Numbered from the stretch's first letter, positions 1 to 11,694 are shown. The stretch: DNA of 64,000 nucleotides from Artocarpus heterophyllus (GCA_025403435.1 CM046340.1:15630091-15694090); one strand, 5' to 3'. Numbers and translations: made by a program. The notes: generated from the sequence alone by a model not told the origin.

Positions 1-2
1 TT

Positions 3-459
3 ATAGACTCAGGAGCGACGGATCATATGACTAGGTATGAGAAGATATTTACTTCCTATGTTCCTACCCCTGGTAATCATAAAGTCAAGGTTGCTGATGG
101 GTCATTTTCTGTTGTTGCGAGAATGGGAACTGTTACTCTAAACTCAAAATTTACTCTTAAAAATGTTCTCCATGTGCCTAGGCTCTCCTGTAATTTGTTG
201 TCAATCAACAACATTACTAAGGACTTGTATTGTGTAGTTAACTTCTTTCCCTCTGTGTGTGCTTCCAGGATCAGATCTCGGAGAGGAGGATTGGCAGTGC
301 TAAAGAAGTTGAAGGACTGTACTATTTTGAGGATTATGCCTCTATGAGTGGGCATGTTCAATGGGCTGTAGGAAACCTTTCCTTGTCTAGAAGACAAAAT
401 AATGTTTCTACATTATAGGCTAGGGCATCCAAGCTTTGTTTATTTGAGACATTTATTTC
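3..459 (+). pseudogene. Copia A protease and start of GAG-pre-integrase (broken)
   Basis: The aspartic protease motif IDSGATDHMT is read at 3-32, and its DSGAT catalytic core covers 6-20. The usual protease continuation LHVPRLSCNLLSI follows near 169-207. The frame then breaks near 260. The GAG-pre-integrase signature YRLGHPSFVYLRHLF is read up to 459, where Copia B begins. It once encoded the polyprotein segment that matures viral-like particles and opens the integrase zinc-binding domain. It cannot make a product now. Confidence 0.85.
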
Positions 460-738
460 TGTAGAAATCCAGGTCATTACAACTAGGATATGCAGAATAT
501 TTTGTACAGCTATGATATATTGTACAGCTATGCATAATATATTTTGTACAGCCAAGTAGGCTTGTTTTAGGGGATACGTTTATTCACCAAATTCCATAGA
601 GATATACTCTCCTTTAATTAGGATATTTCTTATTTATTGCTGAATATTTTTCTCAGCCATCTTGTATTATATATATCTGTTTGTATTCTCAATCAAGAAT
701 CAATGAAAAACAGTATTTCTCATTCAAACAAAACTTCA
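460..738 (+). repeat. 5' LTR of Copia B
   Basis: It begins TGTAGAAATCC and ends AACTTCA. It contains the repeated motif TTTTGTACAGC and a TATA-like stretch TATTATATATATC near 664-676, probably the promoter. The matching 3' copy is at 5228-5506. Confidence 0.93.
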
Positions 739-750
739 TGGCATCAGAGC
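739..750 (+). other. Primer-binding site of Copia B
   Basis: TGGCATCAGAGC directly follows the 5' LTR. It differs by one base from TGGTATCAGAGC, the usual plant site pairing with the 3' end of initiator tRNA-Met. Confidence 0.9.
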
Positions 751-779
751 ATTTCTGATTACAGTTCCAGAGTGATTCA

Positions 780-1866
780 ATGGCATCTCCCACCTCAGAA
801 AATTGTCCTCCTCTTCCCAAGTTCCCACGGTTACTAGTTCTAATGGAGGAGCAGAGTCTGGCGCTCTTCTTATTACTGGACACAAACTGAATGGCCAGAA
901 TTACCTGCAATGGTCCCACTCAGTTATGGTGTTCATTTGTGGTCGAGGGAAAGACGATTACATCACAGGTGCAGCCAAGAAACCAAAGTTTGATGATCCA
1001 TCCTTCAAGACATGGAAGGCTGAAAACAACCTTGTCATGTCATGGCTTATAAATTCCATGACAAATGAAGTTGGAGAAAATTTCATTCTCTATAAAACAG
1101 CACAAGAAATCTAGGATGCAGCTCGGGAAACCTTTTCAGATAAAGAAGATACAGCGGAGGCGTTTGAGATTGAAGGGATTCTTCATGATCTTCGTCAAGG
1201 GGATCTCACGGTCACCCAATATTTCAGTCGTTTGACTAAGTATTGGCAGCAACTTGATATGTATGAGACTACTCAATGGGATTGTCCAACTGATGCTATA
1301 AAATATAAGACAGTTGTTGAAAAGAAAAGAATTTACAAGTTTCTTTTAGGGCTCAACAAGAATCTCGATGAAGTTCGTGGTCGAATTCTTGCCATTAAGC
1401 CACTGCCTAACCTACGTGAAGTCGCCGCCGAAGTTAGACGTGAAGAGAGCCATAAGAAAGTGATGATGGGCACTGGAAATCAGCCAACAAACAATGATGC
1501 CTCTGCCTTAGTATCCCGAAAGCTGATGACAACCGAATCAAGAAAGGAAGACCGTTTTGTGATCACTGTAAGACAGGACATACCCATGACACTTGCTAGG
1601 ACATACATGGAAAGCCACATGATCCATTTTGTGATCACTGTAAGAAGACAGGGCATACCCGTGACACTTGCTGGGACATACATGGAAAGCCACATGATTG
1701 GAAGCAAAAAAACAGGAGAGAAGGTCGTGGCAACCATGTTGTACCCGAGGAGCTTCCAAGCCAATTCAGTAAGGAGCAACTAGAAATCCTCCAAAAATTG
1801 ATTTTTGATGCTCAACAAATGTCTTCCTCAAACAATAATCCTTCAGCAACTGCAATAGTGGCCTAA
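780..1866 (+). pseudogene. Copia B gag (capsid/nucleocapsid), broken
   Basis: A start at 780 (MASPTSEN) shifts frame near 800 into a typical copia Gag reading (LNGQNYLQWSHSVMVFICG). An in-frame TAG at 1112-1114 stands where a Trp codon is expected (I-W-D-A). The reading continues with the Gag helical part (LLGLNKNLDEVRGRIL) and shifts frame again near 1515 before the nucleocapsid zinc knuckle. The knuckle is duplicated (see 1552-1698). A TAA at 1864-1866 ends this part before the protease. Gag would form the virus-like particle in the cytosol. This copy is not functional. Confidence 0.85.
1552..1698 (+). repeat. Tandem duplication of the Gag CCHC zinc-knuckle segment
   Basis: Two adjacent copies, 1552-1623 (72 bp) and 1624-1698 (75 bp), each encode PFCDHC...GHT.DTC.DIHGKPHD. 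The second copy has canonical CX2CX4HX4C spacing. The first has lost one codon (CX2CX3HX4C), and its Trp codon after the last Cys has become TAG. This frame is offset from the upstream gag frame. Confidence 0.85.
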
Positions 1867-4800
1867 AAAGGTAACTCTTTAGCAGCCCTTAATGTTAAAA
1901 AGGTGGACAAAAAGTTTTTATGGATAGTCGATTCTGGGGCTTCCAATCATATGACTGGTGATGCATCTCTTATCCAAAATCTTAAGCCTTGTTCTGAAAA
2001 CTATAATGTTTGAATAGCTGATGGATCGGTCTCAAAGGTGACTGGCATAGATTCTGTTGCTGTCTCAGAGAACCTAACTCTTAATTCTGTGTTGTTGGTA
2101 CCTAATTTGGATTGCAACCTTTTATCTATAAGGCAACTCACTCAAGAAAAGAACTGTGTTGCTAAATTCTCATCTAAATGTTGCGTTTTTCAGGATTTGA
2201 CTTCGGGACAGATGATTGGCAGTGCTGACTTGCACTCAGGACTCTACATGTTCTTAGCAGCCGAATACTGGGGACAACAATCAATTGAAGAAAGTCGGTC
2301 TTTTTCTGCCTTTAGAAATAATAAAGATAGTGAAGTTATGCTATGGCACTATCGTTTGGGTCATCCAAATCATATGTATCTCAAAAAACTTTCCTTCATT
2401 GTTTAATAAAAACTCTGTGGAATTTCAATGTGAAACTTGTCACTTGTCTAAACATGTTCGAAATTCTTATCCTGTCCAAGAATATAAAGAATCACGTCCT
2501 TTTTCAATAATCCATAGTGATCTTTGGGGACCATACAGAACAAATAATGTTACAGGGGCTCGTTGGTTCGTCACATTCATAGATGATCACTCACGGCTGT
2601 CTTGGGTATTCCTCATGAAAGAAAAATCTGAGGTAGGTCATTTGTTCAAATCCTTCAATAATATGGTTCATACCCAATTCAACACAAAAATCCAAATTCT
2701 TCATACTGATAATGCCAAAGATTATTTCAACTCTATTCTTGGGGAATATTTAACACGAGGGAATTATTCATAAAAGTTCTTGCACTGACACTCCAAAACA
2801 AAACGGAATTGCTGAAAGAAAAAATAGACATTTGTTAGATGTTGCACGCGCAATGATGATTCAATCTCATGTTCCAAAAATTTTTTGGGGTGAAGTTGTT
2901 CTTACTGCAACATATTTAATCAACCGAATGCCCTCCCGTGTCCTTAAATTCCAAACTCCGTGTCAAGTCTTCAAAAATTCTTATCCATCTACACGTCTCA
3001 TTTCATCCATTCCTCTCAAAGTCTTCGGGTGTACATCATTTGTTCATATTCCTCAACAATCGAGAAGTAAACTTGATCCCAAGGCCATAAAATCTATATT
3101 TCTCGGGTATGCACCAAATCAAAAGGGTATAAGTGTTATTCACCTCTCACAAAGAAATTTTATCACTCCATGGATGTGACATTCTTCGAAAATCAACCTT
3201 TTTACTCCAAAAACGATATTCAAGGTGAGAGTGAGATTTTTTGACATTTTTTTTGGGAATTCGAGAGTAACACCCAAGCATCCCAACAATTAGAACCACT
3301 CAAACTTGTCGAGTCAGTTGCAATTCCTCCTATTACCTCTCCGATCACAGAAAACCAGTCCCAAACACAATCCATGCGTGTTCCCGCAACAAACAATGAT
3401 CTCTTGGTGTACTCCAGAAGGAAGAAAAGTCAAGAACATGTAGAGGAACAAATGCAAGAAGGGACTCGTCATGAAGCTGAACCGAAGCCAATCCTAGAAG
3501 AAACACAACCAGGTAACACTGTTTCGGATTCTAATAATATAATTCCACTAGATCTTGATTTGCTGATTGCTCAGAGAAAAGGTGTCAGGACATGTACTCA
3601 TTATCCTATTTACAACTTCATTTCTTACAAGTTGTCTCTAGATTACAGGGCCTTTGCTACTAAACTCACGAAAATTCAAATTCCTAATAGCATTCAAGAA
3701 GCTATGCAGGTTCGTGAATGAAAGCAAACCGTTATAGAAGAACTCAGGGCTCTTGAAAAGAATGATACATGGGAAATAGTCAATCGGCCTCCAGGAAAGA
3801 ATCCAGTGGGATGCAAGTGGATCTTTACTGTCAAACACAATGCAGATGGCAATATAGACAGGTTCAAGGCTCGGTTGGTTGCTAAAGGTTTCACACAAAC
3901 CTATGGTATTGACTACCAGGAGACCTTTGCTCCTGTTGCAAAACTTAACACTATTCGAGTACTTTTGACTCTTGCAATGAACTGTGACTGGAATCTTCAT
4001 CAATTAGATATCAAGAATGCCTTTCTTAATGGAGACTTGGAGGAAGAAGTGTACATGGAAATTCCTACAGGACTCAAAACTCAGGCAAACTCGGACAAGG
4101 TTTGTAAATTGAAGAAATCTCTTTATGGCCTAAAACAATCTCCTAGAGCATGGTTTGATCGGTTTACCAAAGTGGTAAAGAAGTCCGGTTAGTCTCAATG
4201 ACAGTCTGATCATACTTTGTTTGTTAAACATTCTCCTGTTGGAAGGATATCTATCATTATTGTGTACGTGGATGATATAATCCTGACATGAAATCATGAT
4301 GAGGAGATTAAAGAACTCAAGAGGCTTCTAGCTCTTGAATTTGAGGTCAAGGACCTTGGAAACCTAAAATATTTCCTCGGGATGGAAATTGCAAGATCCA
4401 AAACAGGAATTGTGGTCTCTCAACATAAGTATGTCCTTGATTTACTCAAGAAAACCAGGATGCTTGGTTGCAAACCTGCAGACACACCAATGGAAGCAAT
4501 CACCAAAGGCAAAGGAGAAGAAGACAATGTTCCTGTTGACAAAGGAAGGTACCAAAGATTGGTAGGAAGACTTATCTACCTCTCACACACCAGACCCGAC
4601 ATTGGTTTCGCTGTTAGTGTTGCCAGTCAATTCATGAATAATCCCACTGAAGAACATATGGACCGGGCATACCATATTCTGAGGTATTTGAAGAAGACTC
4701 CAGGAGAAGGCCTTCATTTTAAGAAGACTGTGAGAAGGAACATTGAAGTATTCACTGATGCTGATTGGGCTGGTTCTATCACTGACCGAAGATCCACATC

Positions 4801-5221
4801 AGGGTATTGTACTTATGTGTGGGGGAATCTGGTTACGTGGCGAAGTAAAAAGCAAACTGTTGTTGCTCGGAGTAGTGCAGAAGCAGAATTTCGAGCTATG
4901 GCTCACGGGATATGTGAAGGAATGTGGTTAAAACGTCTACTCCTTGAGCTTAAAGTTCCAGTAAACGATCCCATCAACATGATGTGTGACAATCAAGCCG
5001 CTATAAGTATAGCCAAGAATCCTGTTCATCACGATCGAACTAAACATGTAGAGATAGATAGACATTTCATCAAAGAAAAACTCAAAGGTGGCGCAATCAA
5101 TCTCTCCTACATTCCAAGCGCTCAACAAACAGCAAACATTCTTACTAAGGCATTGTCAAAGACAAAGTTCGAAGAGATGAAGTCCAAGCTAGGCTTACTC
5201 AACATTTACAGCCCAGCGTGA
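1867..5221 (+). pseudogene. Copia B pol: protease, integrase, reverse transcriptase, RNase H (broken)
   Basis: Protease core DSGAS is at 1930-1944. GAG-pre-integrase WHYRLGHPNHMYL is near 2344-2382, and the zinc-binding CETC follows. The integrase catalytic acidic residues are visible in HSDLWGP, HTDNAKDYF and NGIAERKNRH. The integrase C-terminal part (KVFGCTSFVHIP, KSIFLGYAP) precedes a linker. The reverse transcriptase has GCKWIFTVKHNADG, LDIKNAFLNGDLEEEVYM and an intact YVDD at 4265-4276. RNase H covers about 4740-5130 (TDADWAGSITDRRSTSGYC, SSAEAEFRAM). Stops or shifts occur at 2011, near 2400, near 2770, near 3180 and 3240, at 3719 and 4190, and near 4290. The final 279 codons, 4382-5221, are uninterrupted. 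Confidence 0.92.
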
Positions 5222-5227
5222 GGGGGG
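5221..5227 (+). other. Polypurine tract of Copia B
   Basis: AGGGGGG immediately precedes the 3' LTR, the place and composition expected for the plus-strand primer of reverse transcription. Confidence 0.8.
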
Positions 5228-5506
5228 TGTAGAAATCCAGGTCATTACAACTAGGATATGCAGAATATTTTGTACAGCTATGATATTTTGTACAGCTATG
5301 CATAATATATTTTGTACAGCCAAGTAGGCTTGTTTTAGGGGATACGTTTATTCACCAAATTCCATAGAGATATACTCTCCTTTAATTAGGATATTTCTTA
5401 TTTATTGCTAAATATTTTTCTCAGCCATGTTGTATTATATATATCTGTTTGTATTCTCAATCAAGAATCAGTGAAAAACAGTATTTCTCATTCAAACAAA
5501 ACTTCT
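5228..5506 (+). repeat. 3' LTR of Copia B
   Basis: It is the same length as the 5' LTR (279 bp), with few differences. It is followed at once by the ATTTC duplication at 5507-5511. Confidence 0.93.
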
Positions 5507-5511
5507 ATTTC

Positions 5512-7113
5512 CCATGTTATTCCATAAAGATGATTCATTTCAGTGTAAAATTTGCCAATTAGCAAAACACAAACGTGTTCCTTTTCCTCCTCAACCTTAT
5601 CGTGCTTCCAAGCCTTTTACGTTAATCCATAGTGATATTTGGGGTCCATCACGTGTCTTAAGTGTTGCCAATAAAAGATGGTTTATTACTTTTACAGGCG
5701 ACCACACTCGTGTTTGTTGGGTTTATTTTTTAAAAGAAAAATCTGAAGCAGAAAGTGTGTTCCAAGGTTTTCACACAATGATCAAAACCCAATATAATGA
5801 AAATATTAAAATACTCCATATCGATAATGGTATAGAATATTTTAATTCCATTCTTGGGAATTTTCCTATAAAATATGGAATTATACATCACAGTTCTTGC
5901 GTAAATACACCACAGCAAAATGGTATTTCTAAAAGAAAAAATCGCCATCTTTTAGAGGTAGCACGTTCTTTGTTGTTCACAACAAATGTCCCTAAGCGTT
6001 TTTGGGGAGATGCTACTTTAACGGCTTGTTACTTGATCAATCGGATGCCATCTCGCGTCTTAAAATTCCAAACTCCTTTCTATTGCCTTTCAAGATCTTA
6101 TCCAGACTTATGTTTCCTTTCAAACTTAGATTTAAAAATATTTGGGTGCACAGCTTTCGTTCACAATCTTGATCCAATTTGTACTAAACTTGATCCTCGT
6201 TCTCATAAGTGTATATTCCTTGGCTATTCATCGACTCAAAAAGGATATCATTGTTACTCTCCGGAAAAGCAAACATATTTTGTCTCTAAGGGGGTCACAT
6301 TTTTTAAATCTCAACCATTTTTTGGTAAATATTCGGTTCAGGGGGAGACCTGTCCTGATTTCCTCTCTGAATCAGGGACCAAATCTCGACCAAACCTTTT
6401 GGGAATATTTTTGGAATTCTTCCCCTGATTCTCTCCCATCTTCTCCTAATTCTCTCCCATCCGTTTCCCTCCAAGATTCAAGAAATCTTCCTCCTGATTT
6501 TCCTAATTCTCCTGATTCTCTCCCATCCGTTTTCCTCCAAGATTCGGGAAATCCTCCATCTGATTTTGTCAATTTGTCATCCCCTACACTTCCGCATTCC
6601 ACCAATCCCACTCCTTTTGATTTTGATAATTCAAAAATTGCCTTTATCCCAACCAAATTGACAAAATCAGATGGAAAAATTGCCTTTATCCCAACCAAAT
6701 CTCACTCGAATCCTAAGGCTAGTTTTCAGGATAATTTAATGACAGGGGGAGACAGATTATGGCAGTTTGACATTACCTACTCACGGAGGCAACGTCCAAC
6801 AAATCAAAAGGGACCTGATATCTCCCATAACCACAGCCAAGAATCCAATCTGGAATCTGGTTTGGAACCGAATATTTCTCAACCAAATGATGATCCAGTG
6901 CAACCACCAGAACCAAAATTTCCTTATAAGCCAAATCCGGGTATCTCCAATAAACCTAATCCTCAATTTACAGATCCAATTGCAATCAAAAAGGAGGTTC
7001 AGTCTTGTACAAAACATCCTTTATCAAATTTTGTCACCTACTCTCATCTATCAAGACCGGTTCAGACTCTTGTGTCTAGTCTTACAAGTGAAGAAATTCC
7101 AAAGAATATATAG
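5512..7113 (+). pseudogene. Copia A integrase and integrase-RT linker (frameshifted)
   Basis: From 5514 a 304-codon reading gives the zinc-binding pair CKIC, then the integrase core with HSDIWGPSRV, HIDNGIEYF and NGISKRKNRH, where the last acidic residue of the triad, normally E in AERKNRH, reads K. Then come the C-terminal blocks KIFGCTAFVHN and KCIFLGYSS. The frame shifts near 6400 and continues to 7113 as a Ser/Pro-rich linker with internal direct repeats (DSLPSV-LQDS-N-P-DF twice near 6430-6560, and KIAFIPTK twice at about 6636-6700). It is not functional. Confidence 0.85.
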
Positions 7114-7821
7114 GAAGCATGGGAGAACCCTAAATGGAGAAAAGCTATCGAAGAAGAGATGGAAGCACTTGAAACAAAATAAAACGTGGGAAATCGTGAA
7201 GAAGCCAAAACAGAAGGTTCCTGTGGGCTGCAAATGGGTTTTCTCCATCAAGTATAGGGAGGACGGTTTAATTGAGAGGTATAAGGCGCGATTAGTGGCA
7301 AAAGGGTACACTCAAACGTATGGAATAGACTATCAAGAAACCTTTGCACCAGTGGCAAAGTTGAATACAATACGAGTGCTACTATCCCTTGCTACAAACC
7401 TAGATTGGCCCCTACAACAACTGGACGTAAAGAATGCTTTCTTAAACGAAGACTTGGAAGAACAGGTCTATATGGAGTTGCCCCCGGGATTCAATAAGAA
7501 AGGAGAAAATGAGATGGTTTGCCGACTGAAGAAATCTTTGTATGGTTTAAAACACTCCAAGAGCCTGGTTTGACCGATTTACTAAGGTAATCCGAAGTCA
7601 CAAGTATAAACAAGCCCAAGCAGATCATCCCCTATTCTCTAAGCACCAAGATGGCAAAGTTACCATCCTCATAGTTTATGTTAATGACATAATATTAACA
7701 GGGGATGACACGGTGGAGATGGAAAACTTAAAAAGAAGACTTCCAACTGAATTGCTCTTATTTGAAAAATTTGTAGACAAGTTGGGCATGTTCAATTTGT
7801 ACAGCCCAACTTCAGGGGAAG
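7114..7821 (+). pseudogene. Copia A reverse transcriptase, truncated; RNase H deleted
   Basis: The reading gives [40 protein letters not shown] and [20 protein letters not shown]. The frame breaks at about 7550 (SLYGLKHS, then [11 protein letters not shown]). The polymerase motif is YVND at 7677-7688 instead of YVDD, so a catalytic Asp is lost. After a segment ending near 7755 the sequence jumps to the extreme polyprotein C-terminus (KLGMFNLYSPT), comparable to KLGLLNIYSPA in Copia B. The rest of RT and all of RNase H are therefore deleted. Confidence 0.85.
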
Positions 7822-8095
7822 TGTTAGCAAGTCTAATTCAGTCTTTTTACCATTAGTTTAAATTTTTCAGTTAGTTGGTTGGATAGATAAGCAGGTTAGT
7901 TTCCTAATATCTAGGTTAGTTAGATAAGATTTATTCCCCTCTGCCGAGGAAGCAATATAAAAGGCAGACGCTAGACTTGTAGTTAAGTTTTTCCTGAGTT
8001 TAATAAAAGGAAGTGCAATGCAATTAATTTGACTCTCTCCTCTAGTTTGTTCTTCATTTTCCTATAACGAGAACCTTCTGTATAGTTTTGCAACA
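7822..8095 (+). repeat. Probable 3' LTR of Copia A
   Basis: It begins TGTTAGCAAG directly after a purine-rich AGGGGAAG tract and the pol C-terminus. It includes a TATA-like AATATAAAAGG near 7951. The right end is set at the first plausible CAACA (8091-8095). Without the partner LTR in the window this end is a guess. Confidence 0.6.
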
Positions 8096-10066
8096 TGCAT
8101 ATACACAGAAAAATATGCAAATACAACAAGCAATTTAATGCCCATTATGGAACACATAAGTAAACAAATAGTCCTCTCACAATAGACTTCATCAACAATG
8201 AAATCTACAAAGAACATTCTTACACAATCAAATAAGGCCCTAAACTAAATATAAGTAAAATAAGTTTTTTTAAAACCGAAAAAAATAAATGAGAACCAAA
8301 GGTAATAAAATGAACATCATCTCAGATATCTAATTAAGGCCTCAACTAAAAGAAAACATAACTCTCAACACAGCCCCCCCCCCCCCCCCCCCCCAACACA
8401 AAACAAAAAACAAAAAAAAACAAAAAAAAAAACCAAAAAGAGAGAAAGAAAGAAAGAAATCGAACTCCAATAGATAAATCATTAAGAACAAAAAACACTA
8501 ACAAGAAGAACGGGGAGCCCTCCAACAAAAGCAAAAAAGAGAACACTACATCAGAGGATTCCAATCCCTAAGCAAATCTAACAAAATGAAGTTACAAAAA
8601 TCTGTCTTCAGACAACCATATGGCAACTTGCTCTTAACATTCACTTTCCAAAAACAAAGATGTTTGAACATCCTCGTATTTCTTTCTAACCAGATTGCTC
8701 AATAAAGTTCTTAGCTTTCAATCAGTGAAAATCGAAAAGGAAACAGGCAGTTCAATTATTTATTTCTGAATAAGACTGGTCAATGTTTTTTTTGCTAGCA
8801 ACAAGACAAGGCAACTTAGTCAGCGAGCATTTAAACAGTTACTTTTAAAAATAATAATAATAATAATAATAAACCTTAAGCCAGTTAACCTCTTTTTTTA
8901 ATAGAAATAAAGCTGACCAACTTGAGTAAAAAAAAAAGCAGCTTATTGAATCCTACTACAATGTTCTGTAATGTGTTCATGGTCGGTTTAGTCAGTTTGA
9001 AGGGGAAAACACCAATCACATGAATAATGTTAAATTATTTTTGGTCGGTTTCTTCAATTTGAAATTCTAGTAAGAAATCAAATCATTTAGAATTGGTTTC
9101 GTCAGTATAGACATAATTAAAATAAATCTTGACATGTGAAAATTTTGATTCAATCTAGTAAAGTCAACTACTAATGTATTTGTAGAACTTTTCACCAGTT
9201 AAGATTTTCACTTAAATCATAAAACATATATAGTATTAAGCTATAAGAAAGATAACAAGTACAAAAATAGAGATAAATGTGACGTGCACGAGAAACATTT
9301 TTTGAAAAAGGTTATGAGAGAATTGTGATAGGTTTGGTTCGTTTCCATGGTTTAAAGTATTTAAAGCCAGTAACCAAAGTAATAAGAACAAAAAAATATT
9401 TCAAACTGAGCAAACCAAACCAATCGGTTCGGTTCAGTTTGTTCTGGCTGGTCAAACGCCCCAACGTTCTATATAGTATATCATTACATAACATATAATT
9501 TATATTAGATTTTAGTTTGCCATTGACGGAGTTTTTAAAATGGAAAGGTGTATTCAATCATTCATGCTATGAAAACTTGATTATGTTAAATTGAAAAGGT
9601 TATAGTTCATTAATACAATGAGACCTTTTTTTTTTCTCTCTTGAGGACACCTTGTTCTCGATTGTTCTAATTAAATTTCTTGTATTCAATAGTATTTTCC
9701 AGCTCATTAAAAAAAATGGCTTCCATTTCAAATCAAGCAACTAGTTCTAGATTTATAGTACAGATCGCTTAATAATGAGGAACTTAAATCAATTGTTCGA
9801 CCCTCTTTTCATGCCAGGAAATTGCAAGCCTCATAGCAGATAAATTTCTATCCAAACTCCATGTGCTTTACAACTAGGGACATGTGCCACTGTGATTATA
9901 ATCGTGTCAAAAACTACTTTTGTACTCTCCACTTTTTGCACTCACTAGAACTTTCTAGAGGCCTGTTGATTCACCTTGTCAGCCTTCATACTTGGCCAAA
10001 CATAAACTAAGCAAAAGATTCCTTACTCATTTGATAAGATACCAAAAATAGAACCAAAACACTCAC
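8096..10066. other. Non-coding AT-rich stretch, presumably inside NUP155 intron 2
   Basis: No convincing coding sequence is seen on either strand. It lies between NUP155 exon 2 and Copia A. If the gene is intact, this and the whole left end of the window form its second intron. Two simple repeats stand out: a run of 21 C at 8374-8394 followed by an A-rich CAAA-type tract to about 8460, and an (AAT)n microsatellite at 8851-8872. A short GGTTCGGTTCAGTTTG-like segment near 9424 may be an old transposon scrap. Confidence 0.6.
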
Positions 10067-10236
10067 CACTTGTCAAAACGCCAGAGAAACAAGGAATTAT
10101 CCACAGACGCCCATGCTCTACGTATTTCTGGAAATATTCCACATAATGCAGTTCCTTCCCCACCCGCTGCATTGTATCTTTCAATAAGTACTGGAGGTAA
10201 CTCCCAAGTATCAACCACCTCAACCAAAGGAGGCCA
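10067..10236 (-). CDS. NUP155: Nuclear pore protein NUP155, coding exon 2
   Basis: The exon starts with TGG directly after a CAG acceptor and ends at TG before GTGAGT, splitting a Trp codon (phase 2). It encodes 56 residues beginning WPPLVEVVDTWELPPVLIER and including FPEIRRAWASVDNSLFLW, the highly conserved N-terminal part of plant NUP155 before its beta-propeller. The family is a scaffold nucleoporin of the inner ring (Nup155/Nup170). The exon joins exon 1 in frame (phase 0). Exon 3, which in plant NUP155 should open around DGQCPEY, was not found between this point and position 1. Either intron 2 exceeds 10 kb and contains Copia A and B, or the gene is truncated. Confidence 0.9.
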
Positions 10237-11535
10237 CTGCAATATTTTAAAGTACATTGTAATGACGACAAAATTCATTCTTAATAATTAGGGCGTCTAA
10301 AGAGACGTACTTTACAATTTAAAAATTAGTTCTAAAATAGAAAAAGGATGAAATGAACTCTAGGAATGAACAAAGGTTAAAACTGAGTTAAATGTATAAG
10401 TCCCTATATCATCTTGTCATCAGCAATAGGTAGATGAAAAAGCAACTTTCAACTTTCTCTTTCATGACAGAGCAAAATCCGTGTTGAATTTTTTAGGCAT
10501 GGATTATTCCAATGAGAAATAAAATGGGGTAGAGAATAATTAGTCAAGTGTTTTAAGACGCGACAACTTGCACTGGAATCATTTTGCAACACCAAAGATT
10601 TATTAAATAAAAACAACTTGTTACAAGTAGGACAAGTGCACTTGCATGATCACTTAGTTGCTTAGAGAGCTCCAGACATGCCCAATAACAAACCAAATTG
10701 TAGATTTTCAAAAAGAGATGATGAAGATATTACCTCACCAAGAAAAGATTAAATATAAATTATTTGTTTTTCGTTGCTTGTAAAAAAAACATAATAAGTT
10801 TATTCTAAAAAGAACTGAAGTTAATTGTTAACTCAGAAACTACATGATTCATTTCCTGCGACATAATCATCATTCAGATTAACAATCAGATGAACTTTAG
10901 CAAGTCCACAACAGGTGTGTTCTATGCGTTATTCTAACCCCTTTCATTCCCTGCTACATAACTTACATACGGAGTCAAACTTTCCAATTAAATCTTTAGT
11001 ACTGACAATACACCAACCTGTTTTCTAGAAAATCGCTCAACTCCCTTCTTTTATTCATTGTTTCAAGTTCAATTTGTATAACAAACAATCAATACTTCTT
11101 TCTAATGAAATTCTAACACAAATCAGAAAGTTCCCCAACTAGATTTCTAAATCAAGACATACTATCCCCTCATTCCAAAAGGACAGAAAAGCCCTAATTT
11201 GTACAAGATAATTATAAGATTCTTCATCTCCATAATTCAGGTCAAGGTGAAAAATACTACTTAAAACAACTTCATCTACAATAATCTTAACAGAGATACA
11301 TTAGAGTCATACATACATATGTATATGTTTGTATGAGTATATTAGCACAAGAAATTTTTTCACCCAACTTAACAAAGGAACATCACGGTATTAGTAAGAA
11401 TCAACAATACAATTTGACCAAAAACTTCAGTAAGTTACTCGATTGGGAAAATTTTCCACTCTCGATGGCCAAGCATGTGGCTTTTGACAATCGTTCCCCT
11501 AGCAAGAAAAACTAAAAAAAGAAGAAAAATTTCAC

Positions 11536-11694
11536 CTCTTTGGGATGAGAAGAATAGGGATGACTGGCGTATCTGGAAGCTTCAAGAGCCTCTTCAAGAT
11601 CGAGCTGAGACGCCATTTCTCGGCCAATGCGGTCGCTCACAGCGAGGCCCGCGCTGGTGACATCCCGCAAAACGACGTCGTCCTCTCGCGACAT
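11536..11694 (-). CDS. NUP155: Nuclear pore protein NUP155, coding exon 1 (start codon)
   Basis: The ATG is at 11694-11692. The exon encodes 53 residues (MSREDDVVLRDVTSAG at the start, then LDLEEALEASRYASHPYS, ending SSHPKE), followed by donor GTGAAA. This is the conserved N-terminus of plant NUP155. The full protein is about 1,460 residues in known plants, so only about 110 residues are encoded here. Intron 1 spans 10237-11535 (1299 bp) and is AT-rich with no visible genes. The upstream sequence is pyrimidine-rich on the coding strand, fitting a 5' UTR. An upstream in-frame extension is possible, but this ATG fits the family start. Confidence 0.92.

Larger units (their letters stand above)
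460..5506 (+). mobile_element. Copia B: near-complete but degenerate Ty1/copia retrotransposon nested in Copia A
   Basis: Two 279-bp LTRs (460-738 and 5228-5506) flank gag, protease, integrase, reverse transcriptase and RNase H, in copia order. A perfect 5-bp duplication ATTTC sits at 455-459 and 5507-5511. The LTRs differ at only a few positions by eye. The last base of the 3' LTR is T instead of A, so the terminal CA is lost there. The body has several stops and frameshifts and cannot make a full polyprotein. The RT and RNase H part (3806-5221) is the best preserved. Confidence 0.95.
1..8095 (+). mobile_element. Copia A: decayed Ty1/copia retrotransposon, cut by the window edge and split by Copia B
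   Basis: Pieces lie at 1-459 and 5512-8095, in the copia order protease, GAG-pre-integrase, integrase, reverse transcriptase, then a 3' LTR. The 5' LTR and gag would lie left of the window. Copia B sits inside the GAG-pre-integrase coding part. Leaving it out together with one copy of the ATTTC duplication brings the reading frame back into register. The element carries frameshifts, stops and a deletion of the RNase H region, so it is dead. Its coding sequence resembles Copia B, which points to related lineages. Confidence 0.9.

Noticed and set aside
1480..1779. Minus-strand open stretch in Copia B gag
   Set aside because: It is the reverse reading of the duplicated zinc-knuckle segment, and its internal repetition comes from that duplication.
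8346..8564. Minus-strand open stretch with a Gly-rich run
   Set aside because: The run is the translation of the C homopolymer and A-rich tract. Nothing else supports coding.
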